Shown here one piece after another: positions 1 to 8,771 of a stretch of DNA of 19,293 bases. This stretch comes from an uncultured Lachnospiraceae bacterium (GTDB lineage Bacteria; Bacillota; Clostridia; Lachnospirales; Lachnospiraceae). The stretch lies in the NCBI GenBank assembly GCA_946633495.1, contig CAMPAX010000019.1, positions 1-19,293 of the forward strand, written 5' to 3'. A program made the position numbers and the translations under genes. A model generated the notes under the pieces. It did not search any database, was not told the origin of the DNA, and saw only the letters and a program-made list of their open reading frames with translations. The stretch's first letter is position 1; each line of letters starts with the position of its first letter.

Positions 1-249
1 AGCCGGTGCTGCTTCAACTTCCGGTTTTACATCTTCAGCGATCTCCTGATCATCATCAAAGAAATCATCATCGAAATCATCATCAAACTCATCAAAGTCA
101 TCCAGATAATCCGGTGTCAGATACTTATATACCGCAACAGCGATACCGGCGATGATCGCAACGACACCAACGATGATTGCCAGAGACAAGAACCAATTTC
201 TAGCCTTCTTAACCGGGGTCTCCTCAGTTACCTTAACTAATTCTTTCAT
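1..249 (-). CDS. Acidic single-pass membrane protein, C-terminus cut by the window edge
   Basis: The reading frame is open from an ATG at 249 to the left edge (83 codons seen), so the protein is partial. The start is supported by AGGAGG at about 8 nt spacing. Residues 1-18 are polar and basic (MKELVKVTEETPVKKARN). Residues 20-42 form one hydrophobic transmembrane segment. From about residue 48 the chain is dominated by Asp, Glu and Phe (DDFDEFDDDFDDDFFDDD) and then turns Pro/Ala/Glu-rich. By the positive-inside rule the basic N-terminus should be cytoplasmic and the acidic tail outside. The gene follows pcrA after a 50-nt A-rich gap with no clear terminator, so it may be co-transcribed. I do not recognise the family. 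The acidic stretch suggests binding of cations or basic partners, but that is only inference. Confidence 0.75.
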   Translation of the reverse strand, partial: MKELVKVTEETPVKKARNWFLSLAIIVGVVAIIAGIAVAVYKYLTPDYLDDFDEFDDDFDDDFFDDDQEIAEDVKPEVEAAPA

Positions 250-299
250 GTCATGAACCTCCTGCTTTTTTTTGGTTTTTTGCTATGGTCAGTAGTATA

Positions 300-2612
300 T
301 CATATCTTCTTTAGCTTCGCAAGTGAAGCGAACATTCTTTTTTCTCCTGCACTGTCAAAATGTACAGTAACTTCATAATCGTCCGTTCCCCTGGTCATTT
401 CGGTAACAACTCCCCGTCCGAACTTAATATGTTTAACCGTATCTCCCACCTTATAGTTGATGGTTCCGGGTCCGGATGGACCGGAAGACGCGGCACCGGA
501 GCTAGCGGCCGCACCTTTCCATGTTGTTTTTCCGTATGAGCTGCTGCCCACGCTGTTTTGTTTCTTTTTTCCGAATGTGGTTCCCTGCCACTCATCATTT
601 ATGTCATCATAATTCGGAAGCCCGGAACCGAAGAGATCCCGGGTATTCCCGTCATTTCCGGAAAAACCAAAGCCCGTTCCTCTCCCTTTTCCAAGTCCTT
701 CGCCGGTAAGCAGATGTTCCGGTATCTCGTAGATAAATCTGGACACTTCCTGATAATTAATGGTTCCGTTGATCATCCTCTGGCCGGCGGCACTAAGATA
801 CAGCCTGTTCTCGGCACGGGTGATCCCCACATAGCAGAGCCGCCTCTCCTCTTCTTCCGCGTCCGGATCATCCGAATCCAACGCCATGCCGCTGGGGAAC
901 AGCCGTTCCTCCATTCCCACCAGAAAAACCACCGGATATTCCAGACCCTTTGCACTGTGGAGCGTCATCAATGTCAGTCGGTCCGCATCCTCTTCCAGGG
1001 AATCCGTATCTGCCACAAGAGAGATTTCCTCCAGAAGTCCTACCAGTGTCGGTTCCGCTTCCTTTATCTCGTATTCCGTGATCTTGTTCCGAAGTTCCTG
1101 CAGGTTCTCCAGACGGCTTCTTGCTTCATCCGTATTCTCCGCCTCCAGCTCCCGCTGGTAACCGGTCACGGACAGGATCTCCAGATACAGCTTTGTGAGA
1201 TCTCCCTGCCCGGCGATCCTTCGGAAGCCCTCCATCAGTTCCGCAAAATCACTCAGTTTTCCCACTGCCCTTCCGACTCCCGGGACCACCTCACAGTCCA
1301 GGATCGCATCGTACAGTGAAAGCCCGTTCTCCGCAGCAAAATCACGAAGCTTCCGGACCGTTGTATCTCCGATCCCGCGTCTGGGAACATTAATGATCCT
1401 GGAAAGTGAGATATCATCTGCCGGATTGGCGATACTTTTCAGATAACCGACCAGATCCCGGATCTCCCGGCGGGCATAGAAATTCGTACCACCCACCAGC
1501 TGATAGGGGATATTCTCCCGGATCAACTGCTCCTCAAGCACACGAGACTGGGCGTTGGTCCGGTACAGAATGGCCATATCCTGCAGTGAATATCCTTTCC
1601 TTCGCAGCTCAAAAATCGTCCTGCAGACTCCCGTGGCTTCTCCTCTGTCGTCACGATATTTCGTAAAATGGACCTTCTCCCCTTCTTCATTTTCCGTCCA
1701 GAGACGCTTGTCCTTACGCCCGGAGTTATTCGCGATCACGGAATTTGCCACGTCCAGAATATTCTTTGTGGACCGATAGTTCTGTTCCAGCTTCACCACC
1801 CTGGCATCCGGATACTCCTCCTCAAAGTTCAGGATATTCCGGATATTTGCCCCGCGGAACTTATAAATGGACTGATCATCATCTCCCACCACGCAGAGAT
1901 TCCGGTACTTTGCAGCCAGAAGCTTCACCAGCACAAACTGGGCATGATTCGTATCCTGGTATTCATCCACCATGATATAGCGGAAGCGTTCCTGATACAG
2001 CTCCAGCACCTCCGGATCCTCCATAAAAAGCTCGATGGTCCGGCAGATCAGATCGTCAAAATCCAGAGAGTTTGCGGCCATAAGGCGTTTCTGATATTCC
2101 CGATAGATCTCCGCAATATTTCGATTCCGATAATCGCTTCCGTTCTGCTCCTCATACTCATCCGGCGAAAGAAACTCCTCCTTTGCCTTTGAGATCGCAG
2201 AGATCATTCCGCGAATCGGATATTGCTTCTCGTCCAGATTCAGCTGCCGAAGCACTTCTTTTACGGCAGCTTTCTGATCATCTGTATCATAGATCGTGAA
2301 ATCATTCTTCCCCCCGAGATGTTCATGGAATCTCCGAAGGATTCTGGAACAAAGAGAATGAAAGGTGCTGACCCAGACGCATTCCGCGCCTTCTTCTATA
2401 ATGGCATCCACACGCGTACGCATCTCACCTGCAGCCTTGTTGGTAAATGTGATCGCCAGGATGTTATAGGGATTCACCCCCTTATCCTTGATCAGATGCG
2501 CAATGCGGTGTGTCAGAACACGGGTTTTTCCGCTTCCCGCGCCTGCTAAAATAAGGAGAGGCCCCTCGGTATACGAGCAGGCCTCTTCCTGTCTTGGATT
2601 CAATCCGGCCAT
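300..2612 (-). CDS. pcrA: ATP-dependent DNA helicase PcrA (UvrD/Rep family)
   Basis: Superfamily 1A 3'-5' DNA helicase of 770 residues, acting in repair, rolling-circle replication and removal of blocked transcription or replication complexes. All the family motifs are visible: Walker A GAGSGKT (24-30), TFTNKAA (55-61), Walker B DEYQDT (216-221), GDDDQSIYKFRGA (243-255), QNYRST (277-282), TLHSAKGLEYP (550-560) and RRLCYVGITRAENR (590-603). A Gly/Ser-rich linker (about 640-718) leads to a C-terminal Tudor-like module (VGDTVKHIKFGRGVV), which in PcrA binds RNA polymerase. The ATG lies 2 nt after the pspA stop. No good ribosome site is seen just before it, so translation is probably coupled to pspA. 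Compared with typical PcrA it starts directly at the LNPRQEEA motif, with very little N-terminal leader. Identification is secure. Confidence 0.97.
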   Translation of the reverse strand: MAGLNPRQEEACSYTEGPLLILAGAGSGKTRVLTHRIAHLIKDKGVNPYNILAITFTNKAAGEMRTRVDAIIEEGAECVWVSTFHSLCSRILRRFHEHLGGKNDFTIYDTDDQKAAVKEVLRQLNLDEKQYPIRGMISAISKAKEEFLSPDEYEEQNGSDYRNRNIAEIYREYQKRLMAANSLDFDDLICRTIELFMEDPEVLELYQERFRYIMVDEYQDTNHAQFVLVKLLAAKYRNLCVVGDDDQSIYKFRGANIRNILNFEEEYPDARVVKLEQNYRSTKNILDVANSVIANNSGRKDKRLWTENEEGEKVHFTKYRDDRGEATGVCRTIFELRRKGYSLQDMAILYRTNAQSRVLEEQLIRENIPYQLVGGTNFYARREIRDLVGYLKSIANPADDISLSRIINVPRRGIGDTTVRKLRDFAAENGLSLYDAILDCEVVPGVGRAVGKLSDFAELMEGFRRIAGQGDLTKLYLEILSVTGYQRELEAENTDEARSRLENLQELRNKITEYEIKEAEPTLVGLLEEISLVADTDSLEEDADRLTLMTLHSAKGLEYPVVFLVGMEERLFPSGMALDSDDPDAEEEERRLCYVGITRAENRLYLSAAGQRMINGTINYQEVSRFIYEIPEHLLTGEGLGKGRGTGFGFSGNDGNTRDLFGSGLPNYDDINDEWQGTTFGKKKQNSVGSSSYGKTTWKGAAASSGAASSGPSGPGTINYKVGDTVKHIKFGRGVVTEMTRGTDDYEVTVHFDSAGEKRMFASLAKLKKI

Positions 2613-2614
2613 AT

Positions 2615-3307
2615 TTACTGTGTGGACGTCTGTCCCAGCTTAGCCTTCAGTGCCGCAAGCTCATCCTGAACGGCTGCATCAGGAGCTGCGTCATATTTTG
2701 CTGCAAGACTGTCCACTTCGGAAGTAGCCGCTGTCTGGTTCAGCTCGGTCTCGGCATTTGCCATATCAAGCATAGCATCTGCCTTTGCTTCCATACGCTC
2801 GAAAGCAGCGATGCTTGCGCTGGAATCGCCCAGTCCGGAGGTCATCTTGTTGATCCGCTGCTGGGTCTTGGCAACCTTGATCTTAGCCTTGATCGCATCC
2901 TTGCGGTCATTCAGGGCGTTGATATCGTTCACCAGCTTATCATGCATCTGGCGCATCTTCATAGCATTTGCAGCTGCAACATCATAGGTCTGCTGCAGGG
3001 ACTGCTGCTTGGTCTGAAGCTTTGCTTTCTCGGTCAGGAACTTGGTAGCGTCGCCGTCATTTCCAGCCATAACTGCCTTCTCGGCATAGGACTGCATCTT
3101 TGCGATCTCAGCGTTCACTTCATCCAGCTGACGCTTAGCGCGCTGCTCATCAGCCATAACCGCTGCGGTCTCTTCCTTAACCTTACCCAGATCTCTGGTC
3201 AGGTTCCGCATTGTCTGGTCGATCATCTTCTCCGGATCCTCGGCCTTATCCAGAAGTGCGTTGATATTCGATGCCATAATGTCTTTGAATCTTGTCAAGA
3301 TACCCAT
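2615..3307 (-). CDS. pspA: PspA/IM30 (ESCRT-III-like) membrane-stress protein
   Basis: A 230-residue protein that is almost wholly helical and charged. It begins MGILTRFKDIMASNINALLDKAEDPEKMI, the amphipathic first helix and hairpin start typical of PspA/IM30/LiaH. Long heptad-like coiled coil fills roughly residues 25-150, followed by a linker (SGLGDSSASIAAFERMEAKADAM) and a short C-terminal helix. The family assembles into rods and rings on the inner face of the cytoplasmic membrane and limits leakage under envelope stress. ATG 3307 has AAAGGAGG about 11 nt upstream. A near-consensus promoter lies just upstream, and pcrA follows after 2 nt. The pairing with a helicase gene is probably positional. 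No liaRS-like or pspC gene is nearby. Confidence 0.93.
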   Translation of the reverse strand: MGILTRFKDIMASNINALLDKAEDPEKMIDQTMRNLTRDLGKVKEETAAVMADEQRAKRQLDEVNAEIAKMQSYAEKAVMAGNDGDATKFLTEKAKLQTKQQSLQQTYDVAAANAMKMRQMHDKLVNDINALNDRKDAIKAKIKVAKTQQRINKMTSGLGDSSASIAAFERMEAKADAMLDMANAETELNQTAATSEVDSLAAKYDAAPDAAVQDELAALKAKLGQTSTQ

Positions 3308-3399
3308 AACGAAATCTTCCTCCTTTAATTAACGGATGTCCATCCTTCCATATTCAAGTCACACGAAGGGTGACCCCCTGTCATTTACTCGACATTTCT

Positions 3400-3428
3400 A
3401 TTATACACAGACTGCCTGCATTTGACAA
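3400..3428 (-). promoter_or_regulatory. Sigma-A-type promoter for pspA(-pcrA)
   Basis: On the minus strand TTGTCA (3428-3423) is followed by exactly 17 nt and a perfect TATAAT (3405-3400). The predicted start is near 3393, giving an 85-nt leader. The leader can form a small GTCAC/GTGAC stem (3358-3374) and carries the palindrome GGATGTCCATCC (3334-3345) before the ribosome site. The strong core promoter suggests pspA is expressed apart from the deoB-pdp genes upstream. No terminator is visible after pdp. Confidence 0.65.
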
Positions 3429-3454
3429 ATAAAACTTTTTGCAATCACGTCATA

Positions 3455-4837
3455 CTATCGAAGTATTTCCAGAATCACGGGATCCACCTCGGGGGGTGTT
3501 TCGGAAATGTGATACGCCTTAAGAAAACGCTCTTTCGCCGCAGGGATCACTGCTTCCTTTTTCGTGTAGAAGACTGCCAGCGGTTCTCCCCGCTTCACGG
3601 GATCTCCCAGTTTCTTCAGGATCAGGATCCCGGCTTCCATGTCGATCACATCGTCTTTTTTCTCCCTGCCGGCACCCAGCATCACGGAGGTCATTCCGAT
3701 CTCTGAATTGTCGCAGGAACTAAGGTACCCTTCCTTCTCCGAAAGGACAAGAACCGGTGTTTCGGAGAGTGCCGGTGATGTGGGAATGGTTACGGATACC
3801 GAAGAAGTGCCGTTTCCCGCTTCAACCGTTCTTTTCTCCACCTGTTCCACGGAATTTAAGAAGCGCGTCTCATCTCCGCCGGCTCGGCGTACATATTCCG
3901 TGAATTTTCGAAATGCCGCGCCGGACCGGATCGTCTCCAGGATCACTGCCTCTGCTTCTTCATAGCTGTCCCGGGCCCGGTCCGACAGCTGGAGCATCTC
4001 CACGGCGATGGCAAGACAAAGCGTACGAAGCCGCTCCTCACCTCCGTCTTTTAAAACCTCCATCGCTTCCAGGACTTCCGCAGCATTTCCCACGGCGTGT
4101 CCCAGGGGCTGGTTCATATCGGAGATCACCGCCACCACTTTCCTGCCGGCCAGTTCTCCGATCCGGATCATCTGATCCGCCAGGGCACGGGCAGAGTCAA
4201 AATCTCCCATAAATGCCCCGCTGCCGCATTTCACATCCAAAACGATCCGATCCGCGCCGGCCGCAAGCTTCTTGCTCATGATGCTGGAAGCGATGAGCGG
4301 GATACTGTCCACCGTAGCCGTTACATCCCGAAGGGCGTAGAGCATCTTATCCGCAGGAGCCAGTGTTTTGGTCTGACTTGCGTCCACAAAGCCCACTTCC
4401 TTCACGATCTGGAGGAATTCCTCTTCCGTAAATTCCGAACGCATTCCGGGGATACTTTCCATCTTGTCCACTGTTCCGCCGGTAAAGCCCAGCCCCCTGC
4501 CGCTCATTTTCGCCGTGGGGACTCCGAGAGCCGCCAGGATCGGTGTCACCACCAGCGTTGTTTTATCGCCGATGCCTCCGGTGGAATGCTTATCCACTTT
4601 GATTCCGGGGATTGAAGAAAGATCCAGCGTATCACCGCTCTTTGCCATGGCCAGAGTGAGCCAGGTGGTTTCCTCATCCGTCATGCCGTTGAACCAGATC
4701 GCCATCAGCATAGCCGACATCTGGTAATCCGGGATCCCGCCTTCCGTATATTCCGTGATCATCCAACGGATCTCATCCTCCGTCAGAGAATTCCGATGCT
4801 TCTTCTTTTCGATCAGATCATACATCCGATAATCCAT
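3455..4837 (-). CDS. pdp: Pyrimidine-nucleoside phosphorylase (thymidine phosphorylase family)
   Basis: Cytosolic salvage enzyme that phosphorolyses uridine, deoxyuridine or thymidine to the base plus (deoxy)ribose-1-phosphate. Of 460 residues, 1-70 form the helical dimerisation domain. KHSTGGIGDK (83-92) is the phosphate-binding loop. SGRGLGFTGGTVDKMESIPG (112-131) is the family signature. The C-terminal domain ends with the GAGREKKDDVIDMEAGI segment. It is somewhat longer than usual (about 430-440). The excess appears to be a Ser/Thr/Pro/Val-rich insert (about residues 340-370) before EGYLSSCDNSEIG. ATG 4837 has AGGGGG about 7 nt upstream. It lies 88 nt after deoB, whose product acts on the sugar phosphate Pdp releases, so the two form a nucleoside catabolic unit. 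Uridine and thymidine preference cannot be told apart from sequence alone. Confidence 0.93.
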   Translation of the reverse strand: MDYRMYDLIEKKKHRNSLTEDEIRWMITEYTEGGIPDYQMSAMLMAIWFNGMTDEETTWLTLAMAKSGDTLDLSSIPGIKVDKHSTGGIGDKTTLVVTPILAALGVPTAKMSGRGLGFTGGTVDKMESIPGMRSEFTEEEFLQIVKEVGFVDASQTKTLAPADKMLYALRDVTATVDSIPLIASSIMSKKLAAGADRIVLDVKCGSGAFMGDFDSARALADQMIRIGELAGRKVVAVISDMNQPLGHAVGNAAEVLEAMEVLKDGGEERLRTLCLAIAVEMLQLSDRARDSYEEAEAVILETIRSGAAFRKFTEYVRRAGGDETRFLNSVEQVEKRTVEAGNGTSSVSVTIPTSPALSETPVLVLSEKEGYLSSCDNSEIGMTSVMLGAGREKKDDVIDMEAGILILKKLGDPVKRGEPLAVFYTKKEAVIPAAKERFLKAYHISETPPEVDPVILEILR

Positions 4838-4925
4838 ATTGCACCCCCTGTAACCTTATTTTCCAGCATTTCCTACATGTCACTTTGCTAAGTCACAGCC
4901 GCCCGATAACCGCTGCCCCTCCCAT

Positions 4926-6119
4926 CTACAGGATCGAAGTCCCTATCGAAAGGTGCCGTATCCCGAAAAGCTGTCCGACAGTCTCTCCGATATCCGCAAA
5001 TGTCTTTCGTATCCCGATATTCCGGGGCTCGATCCCTCGTCCGTACATCAGGACCGGCACATATTCCCTGGTATGATCCGTTCCCCGGAAGGCAGGATCA
5101 CATCCGTGATCTGCTGTCAGGATCAGGAGATCCTCGTCCGTCATCTCCCTCAGGATCTCTGGAAGTCTTCGGTCAAAATCTTCCAGCCCCTGCCGGTATC
5201 CTGCCACATCTCTTCTATGTCCCCAGGTGGAATCAAATTCCACAAGATTGGTGAAAATGAGTCCTTCCTTCTCCTGCTTCATCATTGCCAGGGTCTTATC
5301 AACACCGTCCATATTGCTTACGGTTTTATTCGCTTTTCGGATCCCGCAGCCGTTAAAGAGATCAAAGATCTTTCCCACGGAGATCACCGGAACCCCGGCC
5401 TCTTCCAGATATGCCAGAAGATTCTCACGTCCCGGGGGCACCGCGTAGTCATGGCGGTTCGCGGTCCGCACATATTTTACCGTTCCATCTTCGGATCCGT
5501 CCCGGATAAAAGGCCGGGCGATGACCCGGGCCATCAGATTCTCTCCGGTCAGCTGCCGACGCGCCACCTCACAGATCTGATACAGCCGCTCCAATCCGAA
5601 GGTTTCTTCCGACGCTGCGATCTGGAAGACGGAATCCTGGGATGTATAGAGGATCGGTTTCCCGGTCCTTTCATGTTCTTCTCCCAGTCTGGCTATGATC
5701 TCGGTTCCCGATGCCACGCAGTTTCCTAAAACTCCCGGGATCCCCGCTTCTTCCACGAAAGGCTTCACGATCCGTTCCGGAAAACCCTCCGGGAAAGTCT
5801 GAAATGGCTCCACCGTGCGGATGCCGATCATTTCCCAGTGTCCCGTCACGGAATCCTTGCCGTCGGACAGTTCTGCCGCTTTGCCATAGATCCCCATCGG
5901 CCTATCAGGAACTCCATCCTGATCCGATGCCGCACCGCCGATAGCCGGATTCACACCATCGATCCGTCCGAGTCCCAGACGTCTCAGATTCGGGATCCGA
6001 AAATCCGTCTTCGATTCTGCGATATGACCAAGGGTATCTGCTCCCACATCTCCAAAATCCGCCGCATCCGGTAACGCGCCGATACCTACGCTGTCCAGAA
6101 CGATCCATATCACCCGCAT
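4926..6119 (-). CDS. deoB: Phosphopentomutase
   Basis: Interconverts ribose- or deoxyribose-1-phosphate and the 5-phosphate (Mn-dependent, alkaline phosphatase superfamily). It starts MRVIWIVLDSVGIGALPDA, with metal ligand D9. T92 in KDSVTGHWEM is the phosphorylated threonine. D296 and H301 lie in EFDSTWGHRRD, D337 and H338 in LTADHGCDP, and H349 in TDHTREYVPV. Spacing matches the crystallographically known Bacillus cereus enzyme. Length is 397, against about 394 in Bacillus. The frame extends 30 codons further upstream, but the ATG at 6119 has AGGAGG at 8 nt spacing and begins exactly at the conserved core, so I chose it. A terminator hairpin separates it from the aminopeptidase gene upstream. 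No strong promoter is visible between that terminator and the start, so partial readthrough is possible. Confidence 0.95.
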   Translation of the reverse strand: MRVIWIVLDSVGIGALPDAADFGDVGADTLGHIAESKTDFRIPNLRRLGLGRIDGVNPAIGGAASDQDGVPDRPMGIYGKAAELSDGKDSVTGHWEMIGIRTVEPFQTFPEGFPERIVKPFVEEAGIPGVLGNCVASGTEIIARLGEEHERTGKPILYTSQDSVFQIAASEETFGLERLYQICEVARRQLTGENLMARVIARPFIRDGSEDGTVKYVRTANRHDYAVPPGRENLLAYLEEAGVPVISVGKIFDLFNGCGIRKANKTVSNMDGVDKTLAMMKQEKEGLIFTNLVEFDSTWGHRRDVAGYRQGLEDFDRRLPEILREMTDEDLLILTADHGCDPAFRGTDHTREYVPVLMYGRGIEPRNIGIRKTFADIGETVGQLFGIRHLSIGTSIL

Positions 6120-6155
6120 AGTGCCGTCCTCCTGTCTTAATCTGTAAATGATGAT

Positions 6156-6182
6156 CGGGAAAAAGGCACGGGCGACGTGCCT
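6156..6182 (-). terminator. Rho-independent terminator after the aminopeptidase gene
   Basis: On the minus strand a perfect 7-bp stem, AGGCACG (6182-6176) with CGTGCCT (6170-6164), closes a 5-nt loop. It is followed directly by a T run (TTTTT, including the stem's last T) and then CCC. It lies about 33 nt past the aminopeptidase stop and 45 nt before deoB. It marks the likely end of the pyrimidine/aminopeptidase transcript. Confidence 0.7.
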
Positions 6183-6214
6183 CATCACCCCCTGTTCCCC
6201 ATCATTCAATGCTG

Positions 6215-8314
6215 TCAGTCAACATTCAGTGCTTCCGTCCCGGGAAGAACGAAACGTCCGTCCCGGATCAGATCCTTCGTGCTTCCATCGGGATATACTG
6301 CCGTGATCCGCCCGAGCTCCTCAAAGGGAATCGTAATGTCCGTGTGGCAGCTGAAATATGCCTTGGACGGATCCTCATATCTCATTAGTGAAAATGAATT
6401 CTCTCTGGATATGATCTCTTTCCCGTCAGGGTTGTAGACCGCCACTTCCTCCGAATAGCTGTAGCAGGTATCTCCCACAGCAAAATGCGGTCCCGTCTTC
6501 TCCACGATCAGGATGGGAAGCTTTCCCAGAATATCGTATTTTCTTGCCATCCGGTACGCCGGAACATTGGTTCCGATCGCGAATTCTCCGATGGGAAGGG
6601 TCTTATGATGATACAGGATATTCTCCAGGATATATCTTCGTCCTGCCTCCGGATCCTCGTAGTTTCCGCAGGAATACTCCGTAACGCAGCCATCTTTGAA
6701 TTTCATTTCAAGATCCTTGAAAAAATAACCGTTCAGATAAACTCCGCTGACATGCAGAACACCTTCCGTTCCCTCCAGAACAGGCGAAGTGAAAACCTCC
6801 CCCAGCGGAATATTCACATCCGCAACACAGTTCTCAAACTGTGTTTCTTTCTCCGGATGTTCCAGTGTCCGCATCTTGACCTTCATCCGTGTGCGGTTTT
6901 CGCCACAGCCCTCTACCAGGATATGATCCGCGGGATCCATGGCATCGATCAGCTTCTGCTGCATGGGAAGATAAGTTTCATTCTTCAGCGTATTGATCCG
7001 CATGGTTTCGCGGAAGATCTCCTCAAACCGGTCTCCGATTTCCGGGATCGGATAGGAAATGATAGCAAAATTGTAATTCTTCTCAGGAAGATACTCTTCG
7101 GACAGGGACGTCTGCAGGGACGAAAGCTCTACGGACAGATCCTCCTGTTCTTCGGAAAGACGGATAACACTCTCCTTAGCCGCGGGCAGAAAAATCTCCT
7201 CTCCAAAAGTCTCGATCAAAAGGGGACCCGCATAAGCCAAAAGCGCCTCCTGAATCTCCTCATAGGCCGCCCGAAGTGCAGCCACCTTTCTCTCCATAAA
7301 TCTTCTGCTCAGGAACAGAGCCTCATCCATCCTGTGATCATAAATAAACTGACGGGAAGGAGGCATGGACAGATACCCCTGCCGCCTCACACCTTTCCGG
7401 AGGATTCTGCTCCCCGCTTCCCTGTGGAGGATCGGACGAAGTCCCATCTCACGGAACCTTTCAATGATCCTGCGAACCATCCGCTCCTGACCGATGGCAT
7501 ATTGGATCGTAACCGCCCCTTTTCCTTCAAAAGGAACATTCATGGTCATAAACCCGCGCCGGAACCCCCTGGTGGCCGTTTCCGCCATGGAATCGATCTC
7601 TTCCTCGGACATGGCAGAAAGAAACTTTGCTGTTTTGATCTCATTCTCCGAGATATACTCCCCGTATCTGTACAGATAGCGAAGGTCCGTAAGGTCTGCC
7701 TCTTCTACGATCCGAAGTGCCGTATTCTCCTTCGGTACGAAGAGATCCTCTGTCCAGTCCATCACCAGGTCTTCCGCATAATCCTCTGCATAATATGCCA
7801 CAGCCTCCCGCAGCTGCTCCGCTGTCGGAGCCGTATCCTGCGTCAGTTTTCCGTAGAGTTCCAGGAAAAGCTCCAGCAGGATCACAACGAAGAACAGTTT
7901 CCCGTCAAAAATATATTTCGGCAGGTTGTACAGCTCCGCAAGGACAAAGGAAAGTACCTCTCCATAGGTTCCGAGGCTGAGAGCAACGTCCGGATTCGCA
8001 AATCCTTTCTCATACGCTCCATCCAGCAAAGGCGCATACAGGCGATGATTGATCTCCTTCCATTTTTCAAGAGAAAGCTCCTCGTATTTCCCGTCTTTCC
8101 CGTCCTTCTCACCCTGCTTCTCAAGAAGCTCCATAACAAAAAAGCAGGAATCAAGGTATTCACAGACAGACTGTACATAGTCAGTCAGTGAACTTCTGAT
8201 CTCTGCCGGTATCTGCTTCGGAAGCATACCTTCCACATCTTCCGTCTTCATTTCCAGGATCCTGTCCCGTGCAAGTTCAAAACGCTCCCGTAATTCTTCT
8301 TTCTCTTCGATCAT
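6215..8314 (-). CDS. Large M29-type (thermophilic/AmpS family) metallo-aminopeptidase
   Basis: A 699-residue protein. The C-terminal part carries M29 dimetal aminopeptidase features: NCVADVNIPLGEVFTSP (metal Glu about 506), YHHKTLPIGEFAIGTN (Glu about 577) and EKTGPHFAVGDTCYSY (His about 610, Asp about 615). Such enzymes release N-terminal residues from cytosolic peptides. Classical M29 enzymes have about 410 residues. Here roughly 250-280 extra N-terminal residues precede the region that resembles M29. This extension is helical, with a strongly hydrophobic patch (LFFVVILLELFLELY), and has no motif I recognise. The frame stays open to a TTG at 8392. I chose ATG 8314 because it has GGAG about 8 nt upstream and because the extra 26 residues (Arg-rich, low complexity) look non-coding. 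It sits 91 nt after the DUF6142-like gene, probably in one transcript. Function as an aminopeptidase is likely; specificity is unknown. Confidence 0.8.
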   Translation of the reverse strand: MIEEKEELRERFELARDRILEMKTEDVEGMLPKQIPAEIRSSLTDYVQSVCEYLDSCFFVMELLEKQGEKDGKDGKYEELSLEKWKEINHRLYAPLLDGAYEKGFANPDVALSLGTYGEVLSFVLAELYNLPKYIFDGKLFFVVILLELFLELYGKLTQDTAPTAEQLREAVAYYAEDYAEDLVMDWTEDLFVPKENTALRIVEEADLTDLRYLYRYGEYISENEIKTAKFLSAMSEEEIDSMAETATRGFRRGFMTMNVPFEGKGAVTIQYAIGQERMVRRIIERFREMGLRPILHREAGSRILRKGVRRQGYLSMPPSRQFIYDHRMDEALFLSRRFMERKVAALRAAYEEIQEALLAYAGPLLIETFGEEIFLPAAKESVIRLSEEQEDLSVELSSLQTSLSEEYLPEKNYNFAIISYPIPEIGDRFEEIFRETMRINTLKNETYLPMQQKLIDAMDPADHILVEGCGENRTRMKVKMRTLEHPEKETQFENCVADVNIPLGEVFTSPVLEGTEGVLHVSGVYLNGYFFKDLEMKFKDGCVTEYSCGNYEDPEAGRRYILENILYHHKTLPIGEFAIGTNVPAYRMARKYDILGKLPILIVEKTGPHFAVGDTCYSYSEEVAVYNPDGKEIISRENSFSLMRYEDPSKAYFSCHTDITIPFEELGRITAVYPDGSTKDLIRDGRFVLPGTEALNVD

Positions 8315-8405
8315 ACATCTTCTCCGTATTCTATACACGTATCCCTCACTCCGCCGAACAGACGGGTGGGGTAATATTTCAAACGCCGGCAAAGACTCCT
8401 TCCCT

Positions 8406-8732
8406 TTACCGCAGGATAAAAAGCACCGCCAGAAGGACCAGTGCGACTATGGACAGGATCACCGTCATACGTTTGGCGTTATTATCTCCCTCCACCAGCC
8501 GGAAGGAGTGGATCCCGAATCCCAGCCCGGTAACGGCCATGACCAGCGACATTAAGAGGAGGATCCCGACACGGTCGGAGATCCTGCCGCCCTTAATGGT
8601 ACTGTAGATCAGGCATCCGACCGTAAAAGCGATGGAGGCCACAGCAAACAGGAATGAGATCCATGTATCCGGCACCATCATATCATCCGTAAATCTGTAT
8701 TTTTTTCTTTTCCTTCTACGAAATCTGAACAC
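8406..8732 (-). CDS. Small three-helix membrane protein, DUF6142-like
   Basis: A 108-residue protein. The N-terminus is very basic (MFRFRRRKRKKYRFTDD). Three transmembrane segments follow, at about residues 24-43, 55-75 and 87-107, and it ends FILR. The KYRFTD start and the layout of helices resemble the uncharacterised DUF6142 family of Clostridia, recalled from family knowledge and not searched. The start is GTG 8732, with GAGG 6 nt upstream; the first in-frame ATG would remove the basic N-terminus. It lies 39 nt after pyrD and 91 nt before the aminopeptidase start. No role is known. Its place at the tail of the pyrimidine genes does not by itself show a link to pyrimidines. Confidence 0.8.
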   Translation of the reverse strand: MFRFRRRKRKKYRFTDDMMVPDTWISFLFAVASIAFTVGCLIYSTIKGGRISDRVGILLLMSLVMAVTGLGFGIHSFRLVEGDNNAKRMTVILSIVALVLLAVLFILR

Positions 8733-8771
8733 CTGTGTCCTCTTTCCGACTCATATAAATACAAATACAGT

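Noticed and set aside
558..1319. 253-codon plus-strand frame
   Set aside because: Antisense to pcrA motifs; no ribosome site or domain.
6120..6209. Upstream extension of deoB by 30 codons
   Set aside because: The ATG at 6119 has AGGAGG at 8 nt and begins exactly at the conserved core; the extension includes the terminator hairpin.
6485..8191. 568-codon open frame on the plus strand
   Set aside because: It is antisense to the M29 aminopeptidase gene, whose motifs and ribosome site are convincing; the antisense product is rich in Ile, His and Arg with no domain.
8315..8392. TTG start 26 codons upstream for the aminopeptidase
   Set aside because: The GGAG is only 3 nt from the TTG, and the added residues are Arg-rich and unlike the protein.
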